A stretch of DNA of 36,346 nt. It comes from UBA1067 sp963661055. GTDB taxonomy: Bacteria > Verrucomicrobiota > Kiritimatiellia > RFP12 > UBA1067. The DNA is taken from positions 1-36,346 of the forward strand of contig CAVLAC010000004.1 of the NCBI GenBank assembly GCA_963661055.1, given 5' to 3'. The first letter of the stretch is position 1; each line of letters starts with the position of its first letter. The notes below the pieces were generated by a model, which made no database searches, had not been told where the DNA came from, and saw nothing but the letters and a program-made list of their open reading frames with translations. A program made the translations under genes and the position numbers. Of this stretch, positions 16,787-25,589 are shown one piece after another.

Positions 16787-18250
16787 ATGGGCGGCTTTTG
16801 TGGCGTAGTTTCGAAGGGCGATTGCGTAAGCGACCTCTTCTTTGGGACGGACTACCATTCGCACCTCGGCACACACCGCGGCGGAATGGCGGTGCTGGGT
16901 CCGACGGGCTTTCAGCGGGCGATTCATAATATCCAAAATGCGCCATTCCGCACGAAACTCGAGGCGGATGCCGCACGGTTTGTGGGCAGTACGGGGCTCG
17001 GCGTAATTTCCGACACCGACCCCCAGCCGCTCGTGATGTGCTCGAAGCTCGGGATGTTCGCGATTGTGACGGTGGGGCTCATTACGAATATCGAAGAGCT
17101 TAAGAATGAGCTCTTCGGCTCGCACTGCTCGCAGTTGCAGTATTCGACGACGAGTGGGATGGTGGGTCCGACGGAAGTCGTCTCCGCCCTCATTGCGACG
17201 AAGGATTCGCTCGTCGAAGGTATCCGTTATGTGCAAGAAAAAGTTAAAGGCAGTTGCTCGCTTTTGCTGATTGCCGAGGACGGTACGCTTTACGCGGCAC
17301 GCGACCACTATGGACGCACCCCCATCATTATTGGACGAAAGGAAACGGCGCGGATTGCGCTTCAGGAAAGTTGCGCTCTCCTGAATCTCGGCTATGAATA
17401 TGAGCGCGACCTTGGTCCTGGTGAAATCGTTGCCATTCACCCCGACCGCATAGAAACCCTTGTTGAGCCAGGCGAAAAGATGGCAATTTGCGCCTTCTTG
17501 TGGGTTTACTACGGCTTCCCCGCTTCCTCTTATGAGGGACGCAATGTGGAAATGGCGCGTTACCGTTGTGGAGGTGCTTTAGCGCGGCGGAATCCTGTTG
17601 AGGCGGATGCCGCGTGTGGCATTCCAGACTCGGGCACATCCCACGCGCTCGGTTATGCCCACGAAGCAGGCATTAAGTATGCTCGCCCCTTCGTGAAATA
17701 TACGCCGACTTGGGCGCGTAGCTTTATGCCTCAAGACCAACGCCAACGCGAGAAGGTGGCGTCGATGAAACTTATTCCTATTTCGGGGCTCATCAAAGAC
17801 CGTCGCCTCGTGTTTTGCGATGACTCCATTGTGCGCGGCACTCAGCTCGGTAAGCAGGCGGATCGTATGTACAAGGAAGGATGCCGCGAAATGCATGTGC
17901 GCATTGCGTGTCCGCCGCTCCTCTATCCGTGTAAATTCATCAACTTCTCGCGCTCCAAGAATGAGTATGACCTCATTACGCGGCGGTTTATCCGTGGGAC
18001 GGAAGGCGAGGGCGCGAATGTCGATAAGTACGCCGACCCTAAGGGCGAGCCGTACAAGAAGATGGTGGAATATATCCGCTCTAAACTCAATTTAACCTCC
18101 CTCGCCTTCCAGACGGTGGACGACCTTGTCGCGGCAATTGGCTTGCCCAAGGATCGTGTCTGCACCTATTGCTGGACGGGCAAGGATGTTTCGGAAGGCG
18201 CGTGCTGTGGGGGATGCCCGTGCGCACACGCCGCGAAAAAGGATAAGTAA
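16787..18250 (+). CDS. purF: Amidophosphoribosyltransferase, divergent PurF subfamily
   Basis: First step of purine synthesis: PRPP plus glutamine to phosphoribosylamine. It has 487 residues. The N-terminal Ntn-glutaminase begins MGGFCGVVSK, with Cys5-Gly6 where canonical PurF has Cys at position 1 after processing; Arg of GTHRGGMAV is present, but the usual GHVRY stretch is replaced by GVISDTDPQP. This is the layout of a PurF-like subfamily that, from memory, is common in Bacteroidota, often with GGFFG at the start. The PRPP motif is VFCDDSIVRGTQ. The C-terminus has CTYCWTGK followed by an extra CCGGCPC cluster (Cys 459, 462, 473, 474, 477, 479). A strong GAGGAGG precedes the ATG. gltX follows after 5 bases. 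Confidence 0.88.
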   Translation: MGGFCGVVSKGDCVSDLFFGTDYHSHLGTHRGGMAVLGPTGFQRAIHNIQNAPFRTKLEADAARFVGSTGLGVISDTDPQPLVMCSKLGMFAIVTVGLITNIEELKNELFGSHCSQLQYSTTSGMVGPTEVVSALIATKDSLVEGIRYVQEKVKGSCSLLLIAEDGTLYAARDHYGRTPIIIGRKETARIALQESCALLNLGYEYERDLGPGEIVAIHPDRIETLVEPGEKMAICAFLWVYYGFPASSYEGRNVEMARYRCGGALARRNPVEADAACGIPDSGTSHALGYAHEAGIKYARPFVKYTPTWARSFMPQDQRQREKVASMKLIPISGLIKDRRLVFCDDSIVRGTQLGKQADRMYKEGCREMHVRIACPPLLYPCKFINFSRSKNEYDLITRRFIRGTEGEGANVDKYADPKGEPYKKMVEYIRSKLNLTSLAFQTVDDLVAAIGLPKDRVCTYCWTGKDVSEGACCGGCPCAHAAKKDK

Positions 18251-18255
18251 AGAAA

Positions 18256-19572
18256 ATGTCAGAAGTTCGTGTTCGTTTTGCTCCCTCGCCGACGGGTAAG
18301 GTTCATATTGGCAATATTCGTGCGGCGATTTACAATTGGCTCTATGCGCGGCATACGGGCGGCAAGTTCCTCTTGCGTATCGAGGATACCGATCTTGAGC
18401 GCTCCACGCCCGAGGCAATCGCGGCAGTTATGGACTCGATGAAGTGGCTGGGACTGGACTATGATGAGCCCGTCTTTTATCAGACCAAGAATGTCGCGCG
18501 GCACTTGGAGTGCGTTGAGAAGCTTCTCGCCTCGGGGCACGCTTATAAGGTCGAGAAGACCTCCCGCGAAGGCAAGACGGGTGTCGTTACAATGTTCAAA
18601 ATGCCTAAGGAAGGCACAATTGAGTTTGACGACATCGTGAAAGGGCATATGGCGAAGAAGGCGGAAGATATCCAAGACTTCGCAATCGTCCGTTCGGACG
18701 GCTCGCCGATTTTCCATATTGCTAATGTGGTCGATGATATTGACCAAAATGTGACGCACATTATCCGTGGCGACGACCATGTGGAAAATACCTTCAAGCA
18801 TATCTGCATCTTCAAGGCACTCGGCGCACCCGTTCCGCGCTACGGACACCTCTCGATGATTGTCAATGCGCAGGGTAAGCCCTACTCCAAGCGTGACGGC
18901 GCGGCATTTGTGGGTGAGTTCAAAGAGCAAGGCTATTTGCCTGAGGCGCTCTTCAACTACTTGCTTTTGCTCGGATGGAATCCGGGCGATGACCGTGAAG
19001 TTCTGACGAAGGAAGAGATGATTCAACTTTTCGACCTTGAGAAAGTGCATGTCACGGCGGCGAAGTTCGACCTCAAGAAGCTCCAGTGGATGAATGGCGA
19101 GTATATTAAGCGCCTGCCGCGTGAGACTTTCGAGGCGGAATTGCGTGCACGCGTCGCGGCGGCGGGACTAACGATTCCTGCCGACTTCAATATGAACCTC
19201 CTCATCGATCAACTTCAGGTTCGCACGAAGTTCCTAAATGATATGCCCGCGAATTGCGCGTATTTCTTTACGGAAGACTATCCCTTCGATGAGAAGAGCG
19301 TTGAAAAGCGCCTGAAAAAGCCTGGCGTGAAGGCGATTTTGCTCGATTTGGCGGAACGCTTCGCGGCACTTCCTGAATGGACAACTGCCGCAGGTGAGGC
19401 GATGGTCAAGGAGCTCTCGAAGGGTGAGGGTATGGGCCCGTGGGTGCACCCGATTCGCGTCGCCGTTTCGGGGCGCATGGATGGTCCAGGACTCTTTGAA
19501 ATGCTCGAGTTGCTCGGGCGCGAACGGACCATTTCACGCCTAAAAGCGGCGGCGGAGAAATACGCGCTGTGA
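18256..19572 (+). CDS. gltX: Glutamyl-tRNA synthetase
   Basis: Class I synthetase charging tRNA-Glu. It has 438 residues, somewhat short of the usual 460-490. HIGH box HIGN at 17-20 in FAPSPTGKVHIGNIRAA, the RIEDTD motif, IRGDDHVENT, and the KMSKS equivalent YSKRDG. It may be a discriminating or non-discriminating form; this cannot be read with confidence. ATG 18256 lies 5 bases after the purF stop, with AAGGA inside the purF end as ribosome binding site. Its stop overlaps the next gene as GTGA. It is probably in one operon with glyS and purF. Confidence 0.94.
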   Translation: MSEVRVRFAPSPTGKVHIGNIRAAIYNWLYARHTGGKFLLRIEDTDLERSTPEAIAAVMDSMKWLGLDYDEPVFYQTKNVARHLECVEKLLASGHAYKVEKTSREGKTGVVTMFKMPKEGTIEFDDIVKGHMAKKAEDIQDFAIVRSDGSPIFHIANVVDDIDQNVTHIIRGDDHVENTFKHICIFKALGAPVPRYGHLSMIVNAQGKPYSKRDGAAFVGEFKEQGYLPEALFNYLLLLGWNPGDDREVLTKEEMIQLFDLEKVHVTAAKFDLKKLQWMNGEYIKRLPRETFEAELRARVAAAGLTIPADFNMNLLIDQLQVRTKFLNDMPANCAYFFTEDYPFDEKSVEKRLKKPGVKAILLDLAERFAALPEWTTAAGEAMVKELSKGEGMGPWVHPIRVAVSGRMDGPGLFEMLELLGRERTISRLKAAAEKYAL

Positions 19573-20519
19573 GCACGCTTTGTGTTGGGTATGTCGCGAG
19601 TGATTTCGCGGGCCGTCGGGGCACCGCCAATCGTGCATCATTGCCCAGCGAAGTGACATTCTTTGTCTTCGATATCTACCAAAAGCACGCCCTCGAGCAT
19701 ACTTTGCCGGGCGCGGAAGTCATTTGCGCGGCACATTTGCCCGCAGGTGATTGGGATGAGATTCGTTTTAAGACGGGTCCGAAGCGTATGGCGGGGGAAC
19801 TCGCCCTAAGTACCCTCCAAGAAATTCATCTTCTTAAGCCGCGTCACTTTACTCTCGATTGGGACGGACGCGAACGGGATAAGAATGAATTCCTCGATAA
19901 AATTCGCCTTGACCCAAACCGTGTGCGCGACTTTGGGGCGATTTGGCCTGCGAGTGTGCCAAACGGACCCAAGTTGATGTTTAAGAGCTACCCAGGTTGC
20001 TTCTGTCATCGTCGCCTCGATGAAGGGGGCTTGGCACTTGCTGAAGTCGTTGCGCGGGAACTTGCCGCACTGGAACGAACACCTGAGCCGCTGCGCATTC
20101 TTGATATGGGGTGCGGATGCGGACTTGTCTCGTGTTTAATTGCGTCCGTTGTGCCTAATACCACCCTTACGCTCATCGATTCCCACGCCCGTGCCGTTGA
20201 AGCGGCGACGGAAAATGTGAAAGCCTTTGGTTATGACGCGGAAGTCGTGCTCGCGGATGATGGTATCGCGGCACTTAAGGGGGCGAAGCACCGCTTTGAT
20301 GTCTTTGTGGGGAACCCTCCGTATTATTCTGACTACCGCATTGCTGACCTTTTCTTGGATACGGCGAAGAAGGCACTTAAGTGGGGCAGCGTTTGCTACA
20401 CGGTCTGCAAAAACGCGGCGGGGCTTGAGCCTGTCCAGAAGCGGTACTTCCCGCAAGTCGAAATTATCCGTCGCCGTGGCTACGCGGTCTTGAAATCTGT
20501 TCATAAGGAGGAACAATGA
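19569..20519 (+). CDS. RsmC/RlmG-like SAM-dependent methyltransferase
   Basis: A 316-residue protein with a C-terminal Rossmann methyltransferase domain (about residues 165-316): SAM-binding ILDMGCGCGLVSCL and catalytic NPPYYSDYRIA. The NPPY motif with an N-terminal degenerate half is the arrangement of RsmC (16S G1207) and RlmG (23S G1835), so it probably makes an N2-methylguanine in rRNA. The target is not certain. The start is GTG overlapping the gltX stop (GTGA). The end overlaps the next gene as ATGA, implying translational coupling. Confidence 0.8.
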   Translation: MSTLCVGYVASDFAGRRGTANRASLPSEVTFFVFDIYQKHALEHTLPGAEVICAAHLPAGDWDEIRFKTGPKRMAGELALSTLQEIHLLKPRHFTLDWDGRERDKNEFLDKIRLDPNRVRDFGAIWPASVPNGPKLMFKSYPGCFCHRRLDEGGLALAEVVARELAALERTPEPLRILDMGCGCGLVSCLIASVVPNTTLTLIDSHARAVEAATENVKAFGYDAEVVLADDGIAALKGAKHRFDVFVGNPPYYSDYRIADLFLDTAKKALKWGSVCYTVCKNAAGLEPVQKRYFPQVEIIRRRGYAVLKSVHKEEQ

Positions 20520-21286
20520 TACCTATTAATTTCTCCCGTTTCCGTCTCTGCGAGTTCGCAGGGATTCCGATTTATGTTGACTTTTCGTTCGCTTTCTTGC
20601 TTCTCATCTTTATTCTCGATGGCGGCGGACTTTCCTTTGGCGTCCCCTACGCCTTGATTCTCGCAATTAGCGTCATTCTCCATGAGTTTGGGCACGCGCT
20701 CACAGCGCGGTCATTTGGGTATCCGACGCGGGACATCACGATTTCGCTTCTCGGTGGGTGCGCGTCACTCATCGCTTTGCCGCGCAAGGCGTGGCAGGAG
20801 TTTTTGACGGCGATTGCGGGTCCCATCGTCAGCTTCTTGCTGGCTTTAGGCGCCTACCTTATCCTCGCGCTTGTACCCATTGAAAATAGGTGGCTCGCGT
20901 ATATGATTGGCTATTGCTTTTGGCTCAACTTGATGCTTGGGGCGTTCAATCTTTTGCCAGGCTTCCCGATGGACGGAGGACGCATCTTCCGCAGTACGCT
21001 GATGATGTTCTTTTCGCGGCAGAAGGCGACTTTTGTCGCGATGTGGGTGGGACGCGCCTTCGCAATTTTGCTCGGCATCTCGGGCGTTTACTCTATGTTC
21101 ACGGGCGGCGGATGGGGCTTTGTGCGCATCCTTATCGCTTGGATGATTTGGAAGGAAGGGTGGCGGGAATATCAACTCGCCCGCTTCGAGTCAAGCTGGG
21201 ATTATTTTTCGCAGGGGTATCGCGCCCGCGTTTCGCCGCCTCCGTATGGTGGGGATGGTGATGATTGCGATGTTACAGAAAAATGA
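20516..21286 (+). CDS. Site-2-protease-like M50 zinc metallopeptidase
   Basis: A 256-residue integral membrane peptidase of the SpoIVFB/rhomboid-independent S2P type without PDZ or CBS domains. Zinc-binding HEFGH at residues 56-60 lies in the second hydrophobic segment, and the third ligand Asp153 is in NLLPGFPMDGGRIF. About five to six membrane helices are present. A clear AAGGAGG precedes the ATG, which overlaps the methyltransferase stop. The hydrophilic tail (SPPPYGGDGDD) ends in an ATGA overlap with the TonB-dependent receptor. The substrate is unknown; cleavage of an anti-sigma factor or membrane remnant is usual for the family. Confidence 0.88.
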   Translation: MIPINFSRFRLCEFAGIPIYVDFSFAFLLLIFILDGGGLSFGVPYALILAISVILHEFGHALTARSFGYPTRDITISLLGGCASLIALPRKAWQEFLTAIAGPIVSFLLALGAYLILALVPIENRWLAYMIGYCFWLNLMLGAFNLLPGFPMDGGRIFRSTLMMFFSRQKATFVAMWVGRAFAILLGISGVYSMFTGGGWGFVRILIAWMIWKEGWREYQLARFESSWDYFSQGYRARVSPPPYGGDGDDCDVTEK

Positions 21287-23127
21287 AAAACTGTGCGTTT
21301 CTTCTCTCTTTATTAGCAGTGATAACTTCTCACGCGGCGGAAATGAATGCCGTCGCGGAACTTGCGCCTGTCGTCGTCTGGGGTGCACGCCTTAGGATGG
21401 GCGAGGCCGCGGCGGACGATTCCCTTTGGCGCGGCGCACCGCCCGCTTTGGCGGTGCGTTCTCAGAGTGAAGTGGGTGCGCTAACCGATATAAGTATTAA
21501 TGGTTCCGCTTTCTCTGAGGCAGGAATCGTCTTTAATGGCGCGGCACTAACAAATCCGCAAACCGAGCACTTCAATGCGGACTTATCGTGTCCCTCGGAC
21601 TGGCTCGAAACGCCGCGCATTTTGACGGGGCTCGACCTCTTTAGGGCGAATGCGGGGCATTCGGCGGGCTCGCTCGAAGCGCTGACCGCCGTCCCTTCAG
21701 GGCGGAACGGACGCGTCACCGTAGGTGCAGGGCTGGGCGGACTCTACTTCACGCGAGCAAATGCACTTGAAGTCTTTGATATTACGCGCAGTGTGAAGGG
21801 TTGGGCTGGTGCCTTCATCGAAGCCGCGCACGCCGACCGCATTGATGGCTATAAGGAAAATGACCTCGATCGCCTCGCCGTGGGCGGACGCTTCGGTATG
21901 GCGGCCGAAAATTGGATGTTCGATACGATGGTAAGCTTCCGTTGGCGCGACTTTGGTACACGCGGCGCTTACGGATATGATGCGCGGCCTGCGTGGGAGG
22001 CTAATAATCAGGGGCTAGTCTCTGCTGATTGGCGTTATGACGCGGGTGATGACCAGGCGAGCGAGATATCCGTCCTTTGGTCGCGGGCGGACGATACTTA
22101 TCGGCTTGATCGGGTCGTGCCGAGTTATTATGAGAATAAGCACACGGCGGATGAGATAGTTCTTCACGGCACGACCCGTCGCCATTTTACGGACGAACTA
22201 TTCATCGACTTGCGCGGCGATACGATATTCGAAGTCTACGATACCAACCGCAAGCATAATTATTCGGGCACTTCCCCTTACGCACATAAGTTCCGTGAGA
22301 CACGCGTCCACGGTTCATACGCGGCATTGCCAGGCGTGAAGCTCGACCGCTGGGAGTTCGCCGTCGGCGCGGCAGCGGAGTTCTTTAGTAACTACGATGC
22401 CCAGTGCACCCCCGCCGCAGGTATTACCTACTTTACGGACGATGAGGAGCGCGGCAAAATCGCGCTTTCATATCGCGAAGCGACGCGGCAACCGAGCTTT
22501 ACGGAACTCACCTACGAAGCCCCGACGACCGTCGGCACCTACAACTTGCCACTCGCCCATACCCGCACCCTCGCTTTGGACTATGCCTATCAAACAAAGG
22601 GAAATACGACTTTGCAGTCCGCGCGGGCTGGCTTCTTCCTTTCCCGTAGCCACCGCCTAACGGACTGGCTGAAGACCACCCCCAACGGAAAATGGACGGC
22701 AACCGCACTACGCCCCGTCACATTCTTCGGACTCTCAGGTGACGCAGTTATGAAGGTGACGGATAGCCTAAAGGTGATGGTGGATGGTGCGGTCACGCTA
22801 AAAGAGACCGATACCGACTATTATTCCTCGCGCTATGTAATGGATTATCCCATCGCGGCACTTGCCGTCGAGGCGCGCTGGGAAGTAACGGAACTTTGGT
22901 CGCTCGCTTATCGGCAGGGCGTGGAAGCGTGGAAGACGAATCCCGTCCGTGAAGGTAGCTCGGTGCGGAATGTTTCTCGTTTTGAAACCACCTATAAAAT
23001 GCCGTTTTGCCGCGATTTCTCACTCTCTTTGGGCGTAGCGGATCTCTTTGACCAGGCCTTTGAAATCATTCCTGGACAGAAGATGATGGGCACTACGGGC
23101 TATCTCGCCGCGACCTATTCGTGGTAA
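21283..23127 (+). CDS. TonB-dependent outer-membrane receptor
   Basis: A 614-residue outer-membrane channel for a siderophore, cobalamin, metal or glycan. The start ATG 21283 (MKNCAFLLSL) gives a signal peptide ending about SHA; an in-frame ATG 18 bases upstream would weaken it. A TonB-box-like APVVVWGA follows, then a short plug domain (about residues 45-160: TDISINGSAF, GIVFNGAALTNPQ, SAGSLEALTAV) and a 22-strand-type barrel with alternating aromatic strands, ending in YSW. At this size it is nearest the BtuB/small-receptor class. No B12 riboswitch is possible directly upstream because its start overlaps the protease stop. Ligand unknown. Confidence 0.85.
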   Translation: MKNCAFLLSLLAVITSHAAEMNAVAELAPVVVWGARLRMGEAAADDSLWRGAPPALAVRSQSEVGALTDISINGSAFSEAGIVFNGAALTNPQTEHFNADLSCPSDWLETPRILTGLDLFRANAGHSAGSLEALTAVPSGRNGRVTVGAGLGGLYFTRANALEVFDITRSVKGWAGAFIEAAHADRIDGYKENDLDRLAVGGRFGMAAENWMFDTMVSFRWRDFGTRGAYGYDARPAWEANNQGLVSADWRYDAGDDQASEISVLWSRADDTYRLDRVVPSYYENKHTADEIVLHGTTRRHFTDELFIDLRGDTIFEVYDTNRKHNYSGTSPYAHKFRETRVHGSYAALPGVKLDRWEFAVGAAAEFFSNYDAQCTPAAGITYFTDDEERGKIALSYREATRQPSFTELTYEAPTTVGTYNLPLAHTRTLALDYAYQTKGNTTLQSARAGFFLSRSHRLTDWLKTTPNGKWTATALRPVTFFGLSGDAVMKVTDSLKVMVDGAVTLKETDTDYYSSRYVMDYPIAALAVEARWEVTELWSLAYRQGVEAWKTNPVREGSSVRNVSRFETTYKMPFCRDFSLSLGVADLFDQAFEIIPGQKMMGTTGYLAATYSW

Positions 23128-23134
23128 TCGGTGT

Positions 23135-24823
23135 ATGAGTGACTTTCTCTTATCCCTCAAAGATGTTTCCCTCGCCTTCGGCGGCCCAGCCGTCTTGGAG
23201 AATGTGTCACTTTCCATTTCAAAGGGACTCCGCGCGGCACTTACAGGGCGAAATGGCTCGGGTAAGTCGACTTTATTGAAAGTTATCGCAGGACAACTCG
23301 AACCCGATGTAGGGGAAATTGTCCGCGCCCCCAATTTGCGCGTCGTTTATGTCTCGCAGGATGTCCCTCACGACCGCCTCGACGACCCCGCCTTTAATGC
23401 ACTCTCGGGTGGCGGACGCCGTCGTAAGATTCTAGAGGACGCACTTCTGTCGCGTCCCGACTTGCTTCTCCTCGATGAGCCCACTAACCACCTCGACATT
23501 GAGGCGATTGATTGGCTGGAAGGAATGCTTCGCCGCGCACGGGAAATGGCAGTTCTTATCGTCACGCACGACCGCCGCTTTTTACGCCGCGTTGCCACAA
23601 AGATATTTGACCTCGATCGCGGCGAAATCTCGGGTTGGGAATGCGATTATACGACATTCGTGAAACGCAAGGCTGAGTTACTCTCCGATGAAGCCGTCTT
23701 CTGGGAGCGCAAGGCGAAGAAGCTCAAGGAAGAAGAAGCGTGGATTCGGCGCGGCGTAAAAGCCCGCACCACCCGAAATGAGGGACGCGTCGCGGCACTT
23801 TTGAAACTACGCGAAGAATTTGCCGCGAGACGGACCGCCCCCGGCACAGCATCAATGAAACTCGATACTGCCGCCGCAGGTGGGATGACTGTCATTAAAG
23901 CGAAGGATGTCTCCTTTTCGTGGCCGAACGCCGAAGGGCCGCTCATTAAGGATTTCACGACGACCATTTTGCGCGGCGAACGCATTGGTATTCTCGGACG
24001 CAATGGCGCGGGCAAGACTACACTTTTGAATCTCCTGACGGGTCGCCTCGCACCCACTGCGGGCACGATAACGATGGGCACACGCGTTGAAATGGCGTTT
24101 TTTGACCAGTTGCGTACGGAAATGAAGGGCGATTTAACCGTCGCCGAGAATATCGCGAGCGATAGAGATGAAGTTATCGTTGGCGGAGTGAAGAAGCATG
24201 TCTTCTCGTATTTAGCGGACTTTTTATTTTCGTCCGACCGTTGCCGCACACCCGTTCGTGCACTCTCGGGCGGAGAGCGTGCACGGCTTATGCTCGCGAA
24301 ACTCTTCTTGAAGCCCGCTAATCTGCTCATTATGGATGAGCCGACGAATGACCTTGATGTCGAGACAATGGAACTCCTCGAAGAGCAACTCCTCGCTTAT
24401 AAAGGGACGCTCCTCCTCGTTTCCCACGACCGTGAGTTTCTTGACCATGTGGTCACTTCGACTTTGGTGCTAGAAGGGGACGGACTCGTCCGCGCCTATC
24501 CAGGCGGCTATGAGGATTACCTCCGTCAAAAGCAACCGCCTATCCCGAAAAAGGAGACCGCCGCTCCCATTGCCGCGAAAAGTGCCGCGCCGAGTAGCCG
24601 AAAACTGAGTTATAACGAACAGCGCGAACTCGCGGCTCTTCCTGAGAAAATTGACGCGCTTGAAAAGGAAATTGCCGCGCTGAGGGAACTCCTTTCAGAT
24701 GGCGCGATTTATCGCGCCGACCCACAGAAAGCAAGTGCCGCGTCCGAACGCCTGCCTTTAGCGGAAGCCGAATTAGAGAGCGCGGTTGAGCGCTGGGCAG
24801 AACTTGAGGAACGCAAAGGCTAA
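23135..24823 (+). CDS. ABC-F family ATPase (Uup-like) with a reduced first ATPase domain
   Basis: A soluble duplicated ATPase of 562 residues (Uup about 635); family members act on ribosomes. Domain 1 has Walker A GRNGSGKST (39-47), Q-loop Gln75, signature LSGGG (90-94), and Walker B LLLLDEPTNHLD. Only 15 residues separate Q-loop and signature, so nearly the whole helical subdomain is absent. A linker with charged helices (about 180-240) follows, then domain 2 with GRNGAGKTT, FFDQL, LSGGERARLML and IMDEPTNDLD, which looks complete. A C-terminal coiled coil (about residues 490-560, heptads in LPEKIDALEKEIAALREL) is typical of Uup. The frame is continuous, so this is an in-frame loss and not a frameshift. 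ATG 23135 is 7 bases after the receptor stop. Confidence 0.9.
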   Translation: MSDFLLSLKDVSLAFGGPAVLENVSLSISKGLRAALTGRNGSGKSTLLKVIAGQLEPDVGEIVRAPNLRVVYVSQDVPHDRLDDPAFNALSGGGRRRKILEDALLSRPDLLLLDEPTNHLDIEAIDWLEGMLRRAREMAVLIVTHDRRFLRRVATKIFDLDRGEISGWECDYTTFVKRKAELLSDEAVFWERKAKKLKEEEAWIRRGVKARTTRNEGRVAALLKLREEFAARRTAPGTASMKLDTAAAGGMTVIKAKDVSFSWPNAEGPLIKDFTTTILRGERIGILGRNGAGKTTLLNLLTGRLAPTAGTITMGTRVEMAFFDQLRTEMKGDLTVAENIASDRDEVIVGGVKKHVFSYLADFLFSSDRCRTPVRALSGGERARLMLAKLFLKPANLLIMDEPTNDLDVETMELLEEQLLAYKGTLLLVSHDREFLDHVVTSTLVLEGDGLVRAYPGGYEDYLRQKQPPIPKKETAAPIAAKSAAPSSRKLSYNEQRELAALPEKIDALEKEIAALRELLSDGAIYRADPQKASAASERLPLAEAELESAVERWAELEERKG

Positions 24824-24826
24824 GTT

Positions 24827-25459
24827 ATGTACATTCTTTGGGATTGGAACGGAACGCTCCTCGATGATACGGAAATCTGCCGCGCCGCGCTGAACGAAAT
24901 GCTCCGTGCGCGGCACTTGCCCGAAGTCGATTTGACTTATTTTAAAGACCACTTTTCTTTCCCTTCGCGGCGGTTTTATGAGGAACTTGGAATTCGTGTG
25001 ACGGACGACGAGTGGCACGGCATCGCCCAAGAGTTTCACGACCTTTATCATAAGTATAAGACTCATCTCAATGCTGAGGCGGTAGCGGTTCTTAAAAAGT
25101 GCCGCGAAGCGGGCGTGGGACAGTCCATTATCTCGGCTTTGCGGCAGGATTTCCTTTCCCGCGAAACGCGAGCCTTCGGTATTGCGGACTATTTTGACCA
25201 TATTTATGGCGTAGACAATCTCGACGGAGGCACCAAGCTTGACCGTGCGAGGAGCCTAATGGCACTCTTGAAGGAGGAGGGCAAGACAGCTCCGTTTGTG
25301 CTTATTGGCGATAGTTTGCACGATAAGGAAGTCGCGGACGCTCTTGACATCTCGTGCATTCTCTTTGGTGGCGGCTCACATAGTCTCCACCGCCTCGCCG
25401 CCGTCGCCCCCGCCTACCCCACCCTCCCCACCTGCCTCACCCACGCACTAGAAAAGTAA
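24827..25459 (+). CDS. HAD-family hydrolase, phosphoglycolate-phosphatase-like
   Basis: A 210-residue HAD phosphatase. Motif I DWNGTLLDD contains the nucleophile Asp and acid/base Asp two places on (Asn instead, as in some HADs: D-W-N, so nucleophile/acid pairing should be checked). Motif II is SALRQDF, motif III Lys is in GTKLDRA, and motif IV is GDSLHDKEVA. The cap is the helical C1 type (residues about 15-80). Substrate unknown; phosphoglycolate or a small sugar phosphate is usual. It starts 3 bases after the ABC-F stop and ends the long + strand run, directly followed by an intrinsic terminator. Confidence 0.85.
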   Translation: MYILWDWNGTLLDDTEICRAALNEMLRARHLPEVDLTYFKDHFSFPSRRFYEELGIRVTDDEWHGIAQEFHDLYHKYKTHLNAEAVAVLKKCREAGVGQSIISALRQDFLSRETRAFGIADYFDHIYGVDNLDGGTKLDRARSLMALLKEEGKTAPFVLIGDSLHDKEVADALDISCILFGGGSHSLHRLAAVAPAYPTLPTCLTHALEK

Positions 25460-25491
25460 GGCTCGTCCGTCTCGGCCGAGCCTTTCTTGTT
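25459..25491 (+). terminator. Intrinsic terminator after the HAD gene
   Basis: AGGCTCG (25459-25465) pairs with CGAGCCT (25477-25483) around an 11-base loop, followed by TTCTTGTTATT. The left arm overlaps the stop codon. It closes the + strand run where it meets the convergent response-regulator gene. The reverse strand has a purine-rich flank instead, so it is mainly one-directional. Confidence 0.8.
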
Positions 25492-25582
25492 ATTACCACG
25501 GATTTCACGGAGTGCCAGGGATGGGGTTTGGCTGTGTGGGGTTGGTTTTTAACACAGAGGCACAGAGTCACAGAGACACGAA
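25490..25582. repeat. Intergenic repeats between convergent genes
   Basis: Bases 25490-25510 match the reverse complement of the ATCCGTG element seen at 128-161 (TTATTACCACGGATTTCACGG). Bases 25552-25582 hold three CACAGAG-type 8-base units followed by a diverged fourth. No gene is visible in this 130-base gap. Confidence 0.65.
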
Positions 25583-25589
25583 GAAGTAG

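Noticed and set aside
15471..16976. Minus-strand open frame antisense to glyS and the start of purF
   Set aside because: Spans two clear genes and the gap between them; no motif or ribosome binding site.
23369..23420. Frameshift or assembly fault in the ABC-F gene
   Set aside because: The reading frame is continuous and motifs on both sides are intact in the same frame, so an in-frame loss explains it better; an assembly deletion cannot be fully excluded.
25552..25582. Possible CRISPR-like repeat
   Set aside because: Units of 8 bases, directly adjacent without spacers, and no cas gene nearby.
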